NCBI GenBank assembly: GCA_003486645.1
Contig: DNGI01000246.1
Coordinates: 1-5,850 of the forward strand
Length of the DNA stretch: 5,850 nt
DNA from: Cyanobacteria bacterium UBA11370
Lineage (GTDB): Bacteria > Cyanobacteriota > Cyanobacteriia > Cyanobacteriales > Coleofasciculaceae
Direction: 5' to 3'
Below the pieces are notes generated by a model. The model saw only the letters and a program-made list of their open reading frames with translations, made no database searches and was not told the origin of the DNA. Shown here one piece after another: positions 1 through 4,535 of the stretch. The stretch's first letter is position 1. Each line of letters opens with the position of its first letter. A program made the position numbers and the translations under genes.

Positions 1-30
1 GGGACAAGGGGGACGGGGGGGGCGGGGGGA
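1..30. repeat. G-rich degenerate tandem repeat
   Basis: The first 30 bases contain four G-runs of 3, 5, 8 and 6 bases separated by ACAA, AC and C. The pattern looks like a decayed short tandem repeat of the GGGGGAC type, one of the heptanucleotide-like repeats scattered between genes in filamentous cyanobacteria. Four closely spaced G-runs could also form a G-quadruplex in single-stranded plus-strand DNA. The repeat starts at the window edge, so its full length is unknown. Confidence 0.5.
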
Positions 31-60
31 AAGTTGTGCCAGATAGTCTTAAGTATTAAC

Positions 61-91
61 TCAAAATTTAAAATTCAAAATTCAAAACTCA
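61..91. repeat. TCAAAAT heptamer array at the 3' end of the histidine kinase gene
   Basis: Four head-to-tail heptamers can be read: TCAAAAT (61-67), TTAAAAT (68-74), TCAAAAT (75-81) and TCAAAAC (82-88). A decayed fifth unit begins at 89. The TCA at 89-91, the complement of the kinase TGA stop codon, is the start of that fifth unit, so the array abuts and probably shaped the end of the gene. Arrays of this kind are typical of filamentous cyanobacteria. No function is evident. On the minus-strand transcript the array is U-rich but has no preceding stem, so it is not a convincing intrinsic terminator. Confidence 0.7.
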
Positions 92-2026
92 AGCTTCTTG
101 CCCTTTGTTGCTTATTGGTAAAGTAATTTCAACCGTCGTTCCCTTGCCATCTCCTTCACTAAATAGGGTAATTGTACCTCCCATCATTTCCATTAAATTC
201 CGGGAAATAGCAAGACCCAATCCTGTACCACCGTATTTACGAGTTGTTGAACCATCAACCATGACAAAGGGACGAAATAGTTTAGCCTGTTGAGCTTGAT
301 CGATACCAATTCCTGTATCCTTGACAGAGACAATGACCTGTGAAGCGAGATTATCTCCATCCGATTTGGAGTTAGTTGTTATAGGTTCTTCTAGGTGGGT
401 CTTAATTGTAATACTGCCAGAGTCGGTAAACTTAACCGCATTGCCAATGATATTAAGTAACACCTGTTTAAGTTTAGCAGGATCGGCACGAACTGGAATG
501 GTTTGATGGAGGTCGGTAGTATAGAATTCTAGACCTTTTTGTTGAATGGGAACCGCCTGTAAATTAATCACTTCATCGAGTAATCGACGCAGGTTAAGTG
601 GTTCAAGTTCTACCGATAGTTTACCCGCTTCAATTTTGGCAAGATCTAAAATATCATTGATAATTCCTAACAGGTGAATCGCCGCATCATCAGCCCGTTG
701 TAAAAAATCTAGTTCCTCGTCTCGGTCATCACAAAAGCCATCTTTAACCAATCGTAGGCAACCAATAATGCCATTGAGAGGAGTTCTAAGTTCGTGGGAG
801 GTACTTGCCAGAAACTCATTTTTGAGCTGGTTAGCGGCTTGTGCTTCTTTCCAGGCGGCTTCAAGTTCTTCTGCCCAATGGCGTAAGCGCTCGATCATAC
901 CATCCAAAGCTTCAGCTAATTGGTTAATTTCCCGAATTTTGAAGTCGTGGGGAATTCGATCTGTCGAGTGCAACCGAGATTCATTTAGGGCGTAGTCTCT
1001 GAGTTTTTCTAACGGACGCGCCAAGTCACGGGCGATATAGAGAGTTGCCAAAAAGGTGGCGGCGAGTAAGCCACAGGTGAGAATGATTAGAACTTGCTTA
1101 ATCTCTCCCAAACCTGCTAAAGCACCTGTATTTAAGGGAGTTACGGCTAAAATAATCCATTTTTGCTGGGATTGAGTAGTAAGGGGACTCTGAATCGCGT
1201 TGTAACCCGCGAGATATTCTAAACCATTCTGTTCAAAGGAAAGATGCTGGAAATAGATTTGTCCGGCGATCGCATTCTTGAGGACACTGGTTAGGCGGTC
1301 TACATCGGGTTCCTGTTTGATATTGCGTCCTACTCGTTCAGTTAAGGGATGAGCCAGAATGGTTCCATCTTGATTAATTACCAAGGGATAGCCCGATAGC
1401 GATCCGGGTTCAACTTTCTGAGATTGTAGGAGGGATGATTGGATACTCAAGGCGTGTTGAAGTTGACCCGCGTTGTTATAAACTGGGACACTTAACAATA
1501 CTCCCAGTTGACCTGTGGATTTAGGGGGAAGGGCTTTCTGTTGGGCAGGGGATGGGGTATTTGGCGGTAGTGCTGTCACATAAACTTTAGAAGAGTCCCA
1601 GAGCAATTGCTGTTGTTGTTGAGGCCACAAGGAAGTCACTTCCTGACTCAGGAGTAATTGATTTCCACAAGTACTAGCGGCAATCTGTTGTGTCTTGATA
1701 TCACTTAACTGTACGCAATCGATCTGAGTTGGTAATTGTTGAGCCAGTTGTTGGACAAATTCTTGATAGGTTTCGGGTGAGGGAGACTGTAGGACTACGG
1801 TTTCACTTGCTGTCAACAAGTTAGCTTTTAGGGCAGCAATGGATTGTTGAATACTCTCACCTTTTCTGACAGCGCTTTCTGTAAGATTTTGGCGGGCAGT
1901 TTCTAAAAGTACTGAGCGTGCTTTTCTATAGGTCACATACGCCCCCGTGAGTAACACTGGCACACTAAGCAGCAACAGACGCGACAGTAAGATGCGACGA
2001 AAGGAGGATTGACCTGGCTTAACCAT
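89..2026 (-). CDS. Membrane-bound sensor histidine kinase (Cache-like sensor, HAMP, HisKA, HATPase)
   Basis: Hybrid-less two-component sensor kinase of the inner membrane. It should autophosphorylate a histidine in response to a periplasmic signal and pass the phosphate to an unlinked response regulator. Numbering is from the longer possible start at 2074. Membrane helices lie near 28-49 and 327-347. Between them is a periplasmic sensor with a Cache-like distal half (229-316, including DGTILAHP). A HAMP linker (about 348-400) and a short helix precede the H-box (STSHELRTPLNG, phospho-acceptor His427). The ATPase domain shows the N-box (NIIGNAVKF, 541-549), G1 (DTGIGI, from Asp586) and G2 (GGTGLGLAI, 615-623). 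No receiver domain follows. I chose the start at Met17 (position 2026): it leaves the usual short basic leader (MVKPGQSSFRR) before the first helix, whereas the extra 16 residues are Cys-rich and unlike such a leader. Neither start has a Shine-Dalgarno sequence. No response regulator gene is adjacent, so partner and ligand are unknown. Confidence 0.93.
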   Translation of the reverse strand: MVKPGQSSFRRILLSRLLLLSVPVLLTGAYVTYRKARSVLLETARQNLTESAVRKGESIQQSIAALKANLLTASETVVLQSPSPETYQEFVQQLAQQLPTQIDCVQLSDIKTQQIAASTCGNQLLLSQEVTSLWPQQQQQLLWDSSKVYVTALPPNTPSPAQQKALPPKSTGQLGVLLSVPVYNNAGQLQHALSIQSSLLQSQKVEPGSLSGYPLVINQDGTILAHPLTERVGRNIKQEPDVDRLTSVLKNAIAGQIYFQHLSFEQNGLEYLAGYNAIQSPLTTQSQQKWIILAVTPLNTGALAGLGEIKQVLIILTCGLLAATFLATLYIARDLARPLEKLRDYALNESRLHSTDRIPHDFKIREINQLAEALDGMIERLRHWAEELEAAWKEAQAANQLKNEFLASTSHELRTPLNGIIGCLRLVKDGFCDDRDEELDFLQRADDAAIHLLGIINDILDLAKIEAGKLSVELEPLNLRRLLDEVINLQAVPIQQKGLEFYTTDLHQTIPVRADPAKLKQVLLNIIGNAVKFTDSGSITIKTHLEEPITTNSKSDGDNLASQVIVSVKDTGIGIDQAQQAKLFRPFVMVDGSTTRKYGGTGLGLAISRNLMEMMGGTITLFSEGDGKGTTVEITLPISNKGQEA

Positions 2027-2138
2027 AGAACATCGGGTTTTGATTAACGGGAAAATCCAACAGCAATGAGCCATTTTATCGGATTCGTTTCTATCGTGAC
2101 CTACTCTAACTACTAATTGCTATGTCCAACGCTTAACT
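2027..2138. promoter_or_regulatory. Divergent intergenic region between histidine kinase and RibD-like genes
   Basis: The two genes diverge from this stretch, 112 bp if the kinase starts at 2026 and 64 bp if it starts at 2074, so both promoters should lie here. I see no strong sigma-70 pair. On the minus strand a TTGGACA-like box near 2123-2129 could serve as a -35 element for the kinase, but the matching -10 is poor. No inverted repeat stands out as an operator. The assignment rests mainly on gene orientation. Confidence 0.4.
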
Positions 2139-2855
2139 ATGGCTAAAAACGCTACCCTCCATCGACCGCATATGACCGTCGTTCTTGCCATGAGTGCCGA
2201 TGGTAAGATTGCTGATGGGATGCGATCGCCTGCCAGATTTACCTCGTCTGCGGATCGGGCGCATTTGGAAAAACAAGTGGCATTAGAAGATGGAGTGTTG
2301 TTTGGTGCAGGAACTCTCCGTGCCTATGGTACTACTCTGGGTGTCTCAAATCCGCAATTGTTACAATTGCGTCAACAACGAGGTTTACAAACTCAACCTG
2401 TACAGATTGTTTGCTCTCGCCAAGGAAAATTAGATCCCCAATTACGTTTTTTTCGCCAGCAGGTACCTCGGTGGTTACTAACGACAGCAACGGGTGCCCA
2501 GCATTGGAAACTACAAAACGACTTAGTAGTCAACCCTTTTGAGCAAATCTTAATCGTTAATTCCTTAACTAAGAGTTTAGATTGGCATGATGCTGGTCAA
2601 CAGTTAATCCAATTGGGCATTCAACGTTTAGCGATTTTAGGAGGTGGTGAATTAGTTGCGTCACTGTTAGAAGTCGATTTCATTGATGAATTTTGGTTAA
2701 CAGTTTGTCCGTTAATTTTAGGCGGCGCAACAGCACCAACGCCAGTGGAGGGTGAGGGATTTTCTGAACAATTGGCAAGGCGTTTGGAACTTTTAGAGAT
2801 TGAACGCATTGATCAGGAAATTTTTCTGCATTATCGAGTGGGGAGTAGGAAGTAG
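2139..2855 (+). CDS. Stand-alone RibD C-terminal domain protein (pyrimidine reductase-like)
   Basis: A 238-residue protein made only of the RibD C-terminal (reductase, dihydrofolate-reductase-like) fold. In riboflavin synthesis this domain uses NADPH to reduce 5-amino-6-(5-phosphoribosylamino)uracil. Visible family features are the first strand and loop RPHMTVVLAMSADGKIAD (9-26), VLFGAGTLRAYG (53-64), the glycine-rich LAILGGGELVASLL (164-177) and the closing DEFWLTVCPLILGG (183-196). The zinc deaminase domain of bifunctional RibD (HAE and PCxxC motifs) is absent, so it could be a separate reductase or a paralogue with another substrate; sequence alone cannot decide. The ATG at 2139 keeps the conserved RPHMT segment intact; the ATG at 2172 would cut into it. 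No Shine-Dalgarno is present. The last four residues (GSRK) and the TAG stop fall inside a heptamer array, so the native C-terminus may have been replaced. Confidence 0.88.
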   Translation: MAKNATLHRPHMTVVLAMSADGKIADGMRSPARFTSSADRAHLEKQVALEDGVLFGAGTLRAYGTTLGVSNPQLLQLRQQRGLQTQPVQIVCSRQGKLDPQLRFFRQQVPRWLLTTATGAQHWKLQNDLVVNPFEQILIVNSLTKSLDWHDAGQQLIQLGIQRLAILGGGELVASLLEVDFIDEFWLTVCPLILGGATAPTPVEGEGFSEQLARRLELLEIERIDQEIFLHYRVGSRK

Positions 2856-2868
2856 GGAGTAGGAAATA
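2841..2868. repeat. GGGAGTA heptamer array overlapping the end of the RibD-like gene
   Basis: Four contiguous heptamers are visible: GGGAGTA (2841-2847), GGAAGTA (2848-2854), GGGAGTA (2855-2861) and GGAAATA (2862-2868). The array encodes the final Gly-Ser-Arg-Lys of the upstream protein, and its TAG stop spans the junction of units two and three. Because seven is not a multiple of three, each added or lost unit would change the frame and move the stop. This repeat class is familiar from intergenic regions of filamentous cyanobacteria. Confidence 0.8.
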
Positions 2869-2870
2869 GA

Positions 2871-2883
2871 TATTTTAAGTTGT
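2871..2883. repeat. Left 13-bp direct repeat flanking the palindromic element
   Basis: TATTTTAAGTTGT here matches TATTTTCAGTTGT at 3034-3046 in 12 of 13 positions. The two copies sit outside the palindromic element, each exactly 3 bp from the outer end of its inverted arm (2887 and 3030). This is the arrangement expected of a target-site duplication that has since gained one substitution. It begins 2 bp after the heptamer array ends. Confidence 0.6.
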
Positions 2884-2949
2884 CCTGTGGCAGCGGATTT
2901 GATAGCGGATGTAACGGATGAGTTAGGGTTAGACATTAGGGTTAATTGA

Positions 2950-2976
2950 ATGAGTTGATTCAATAAAGTCACTCAT
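2950..2976. repeat. Secondary hairpin in the loop of the palindromic element
   Basis: ATGAGT at 2950-2955 pairs with ACTCAT at 2971-2976 across 15 nt, adding a small apical stem to the large palindrome. The same loop also carries the direct repeat TTAGGGTTA at 2923-2931 and 2936-2944. Both are short, and a role is not shown. Confidence 0.35.
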
Positions 2977-3005
2977 CAATAACTCATCCGCTACATCCGC
3001 TACCC

Positions 3006-3030
3006 CATCCGTTGCCACATCCGTTGCCAC
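3006..3030. repeat. Perfect 12-bp tandem duplication in the right arm
   Basis: CATCCGTTGCCA occurs at 3006-3017 and again at 3018-3029, followed by the first base of a third unit. The left arm has only one counterpart, so this looks like a recent duplication in one arm by replication slippage. It explains why the right side of the palindrome is 12 bp longer than the left. Confidence 0.75.
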
Positions 3031-3033
3031 CGC

Positions 3034-3046
3034 TATTTTCAGTTGT
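3034..3046. repeat. Right 13-bp direct repeat flanking the palindromic element
   Basis: TATTTTCAGTTGT is the right copy of the direct repeat at 2871-2883, differing only at the seventh base (C here, A on the left). It starts 3 bp beyond the terminal arm unit that ends at 3030, which mirrors the left side exactly. Confidence 0.6.
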
Positions 3047-3266
3047 GAATTGCCAGCTATGCGATCGCCTCCCCTCACTTTGAGTGATCGCTTGCTGGAT
3101 TCCGGTTTGCTGCGTAGTCAAAGCCTGACCGCTACAATACTACTAACTGATATTAAGGGTCATTCGTCAGTTTCAGGTCTGTTTACTGAAGGTAAGATAG
3201 TTCATTGTTTTCCAGCTTACCTAGTTAGCTAGCATTCTGTATCATTTTTTACCCTAAATTTTACCA
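3047..3266. other. Intergenic region without a convincing gene
   Basis: These 220 bp lead to the FemAB-like gene. They contain a HIP1 site at 3061-3068, and a 7-bp inverted repeat, AGGTAAG (3190-3196) with CTTACCT (3216-3222), across 19 nt. There is a TACAAT box at 3133-3138 and a TATCAT box at 3240-3245. Either box could be a -10 element for the downstream gene, but neither has a good -35 partner. A 60-codon open frame across 3050-3232 shows no recognisable domain. No Shine-Dalgarno precedes the gene at 3267. Confidence 0.5.
3061..3068. repeat. HIP1 octamer GCGATCGC (intergenic copy)
   Basis: This is the only intergenic copy of the cyanobacterial highly iterated palindrome in the window. 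Five more lie inside genes at 1266-1273, 2222-2229, 3463-3470, 4057-4064 and 5205-5212. Their density is the strongest single indication of a cyanobacterial source. Confidence 0.9.
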
Positions 3267-4463
3267 ATGGTTCAACAACCCCAACTCGACTATTCTGTTA
3301 CCTGGATCAACCGGATCGCTGATATTTCTAAAACGGATTGGGATACCCTTGCTCAACCTTTAAAAACGCCGTTTCTAGAATGGGAATGGTTGAATAATCT
3401 TGAAACTTCGGGTAGTGCTACTTCTAAGACGGGTTGGCTTCCTAATCACTTAACAATATGGCGCGATCGCCAGTTAATTGCGGCTGCACCTTTATATATT
3501 AAAGGTCATAGTTACGGAGAGTTTGTTTTTGATCACCAATGGGCAGATTTATCCCATCGTTTGGGTATTCGATATTATCCGAAACTGTTAGGAATGACAC
3601 CGTTTACACCTGCGACAGGGTATCGTTTTTTGATAGCACCGGGGGAAGATGAAGATGAAGTAATAGAATTAATGGTCGCGGCAATTGACCATTTTTGTGA
3701 TAAGAATCGTATTAGTGGTTGTCATTTCCTTTTTGTCGATCCTGAATGGCGATTGGTAATGGAACGCCACGGCTTTACGAGTTGGTTACACCATAGTTAT
3801 ATTTGGGAAAACAAAGGTTTTAGGACGTTTGATGATTATTTGAGTGTTTTTAATGCGAATCAACGGCGCAATATTAAACGGGAACGCAGTGCAGTCGCTA
3901 AGGCGGGTTTGCGTTTAGACATTGTGCAAGGAGATGAGATTCCTAAATCTTTATTTCCGATGATCTACAGTTTCTATAGCAGTACTTGCGATAAGTTTAT
4001 GTGGGGGAGTAAGTATTTAACCGGCAAGTTTTTTGAACAGTTGTATCCCAATTATTGCGATCGCGTGGTATTGGTTGCTGCTTATCGGGAGGGTGATAGC
4101 CGACATCCGGTGGGATTATCGTTTTGTATTAATAAGGATGACCAATTATATGGTCGTTATTGGGGCTGTTTTGAGGAATTTGACTGCTTACATTTCGATG
4201 CGTGTTATTACACGCCAATAGAGTGGGGAATTGAGCGAGGGATTCAGATGTTTGATCCTGGTGCGGGGGGACAACACAAGAAACGTCGGGGTTTTCCAGC
4301 TACACCTAACCATAGTTTACATCGGTTTTATAATGTCCGCTTCACTCAAATTTTACGGCATTATATTGGTGAGATTAATGAGATGGAACAGCAGGAAATT
4401 GATGCGATTAATCAGAATTTACCGTTTAGTAAGCGAGAGATTAATTTCGAGATTCAGGATTAA
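3267..4463 (+). CDS. FemAB-like GNAT-fold protein, PF04339 family (peptidoglycan biosynthesis-type)
   Basis: A 398-residue soluble protein that I recognise as a member of the PF04339 (formerly DUF482) family. These are distant relatives of the FemA/FemB aminoacyl transferases and are expected to hold two acyltransferase-fold lobes. Conserved blocks in order are PFLEWEWLNNLETSG (35-49), GWLPNHL (56-62), PLYIKGHSYGEFVFDHQWAD (75-94), YYPKLLGMTPFTPATGYR (103-120), FNANQRRNIKRER (195-207), LYGRYWGC (294-301), LHFDACYYTPIEWGI (308-322) and PGAGGQHKKRRGF (331-343). The family is often annotated as N-acetyltransferase or peptidoglycan biosynthesis/recognition protein, but its substrate is not established. 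Length is typical for the family and no core motif is missing. The ATG at 3267 gives the usual short leader. No Shine-Dalgarno is seen. It may be transcribed alone: 411 bp separate it from the gene before and 72 bp from the gene after. Confidence 0.9.
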   Translation: MVQQPQLDYSVTWINRIADISKTDWDTLAQPLKTPFLEWEWLNNLETSGSATSKTGWLPNHLTIWRDRQLIAAAPLYIKGHSYGEFVFDHQWADLSHRLGIRYYPKLLGMTPFTPATGYRFLIAPGEDEDEVIELMVAAIDHFCDKNRISGCHFLFVDPEWRLVMERHGFTSWLHHSYIWENKGFRTFDDYLSVFNANQRRNIKRERSAVAKAGLRLDIVQGDEIPKSLFPMIYSFYSSTCDKFMWGSKYLTGKFFEQLYPNYCDRVVLVAAYREGDSRHPVGLSFCINKDDQLYGRYWGCFEEFDCLHFDACYYTPIEWGIERGIQMFDPGAGGQHKKRRGFPATPNHSLHRFYNVRFTQILRHYIGEINEMEQQEIDAINQNLPFSKREINFEIQD

Positions 4464-4473
4464 GGTTTAAACC
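4464..4473. repeat. 10-bp perfect palindrome after the FemAB-like stop codon
   Basis: GGTTTAAACC starts directly after the TAA stop at 4461-4463. It has no loop and no following T-tract, so it is not a standard terminator. It could be a protein site or simply chance. Confidence 0.4.
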
Positions 4474-4506
4474 CGAAAAATAAATATACCCGAAAAGGAG
4501 TACAAT
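4471..4506 (+). promoter_or_regulatory. Possible promoter with direct repeat upstream of the unknown-function gene
   Basis: ACCCGAAAA occurs at 4471-4479 and again at 4488-4496, 17 bp start to start, and is followed by TACAAT at 4501-4506, a fair -10 box. No -35 hexamer is found at the right distance. Paired upstream repeats with a lone -10 would suit an activator-dependent promoter. An AAAAGGAG stretch at 4493-4500 resembles a ribosome binding site but lies about 35 nt before the ATG, too far to serve it. Confidence 0.3.
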
Positions 4507-4535
4507 AGCTAAGTCATTATCAAGAACATCGCCAG

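Larger units (their letters stand above)
2884..3033. mobile_element. Candidate 150-bp MITE-like palindromic element
   Basis: The arms at 2887-2925 and 2980-3018 are inverted repeats identical at 34 of 39 positions, with one further G·U pair possible if transcribed. The loop is 54 nt. Both outer ends carry GTGGCA[G/A]CGGAT in inverted orientation: left at 2887-2898, right at 3019-3030 and again at 3007-3018. Each arm contains CGGAT (or ATCCG) units spaced 9 or 12 bp apart. The unit is bounded by near-identical 13-bp direct repeats, as after transposition. There is no transposase or credible reading frame inside, so it would be non-autonomous. It could instead be a non-mobile cyanobacterial repeat palindrome, or a structured 3' RNA end of the RibD-like transcript; there is no T-tract for a standard terminator. 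Confidence 0.55.

Noticed and set aside
105..995. Plus-strand open frames across the histidine kinase gene
   Set aside because: They lie antisense to conserved kinase motifs and carry no recognisable domain.
2122..2136. Four-codon mini-ORF just before the RibD-like start
   Set aside because: ATG-TCC-AAC-GCT-TAA is too short to judge, has no Shine-Dalgarno, and such mini-ORFs are common by chance.
2869..3060. Possible CRISPR array from repeated CGGAT/ATCCG units
   Set aside because: Units are only about 5-12 bp, spaced 9-12 bp, and inverted between arms; there are no 20-40 bp repeats with unique spacers and no cas genes.
2932..3117. Minus-strand open frame running through the right arm, with Val-Ala-Thr-Asp repeats
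   Set aside because: Only GTG or internal ATG starts are available, and the coding look follows from repeat spacing in multiples of three. Kept as an observation, not a gene.
3050..3232. 60-codon open frame on the plus strand in the intergenic region
   Set aside because: No recognisable domain, no ribosome binding site, and it begins around a HIP1 site in otherwise non-coding sequence. Length alone is not enough.
4464..4473. Intrinsic terminator after the FemAB-like gene
   Set aside because: The palindrome has no loop and only A/T-mixed sequence after it; no T-run is present.
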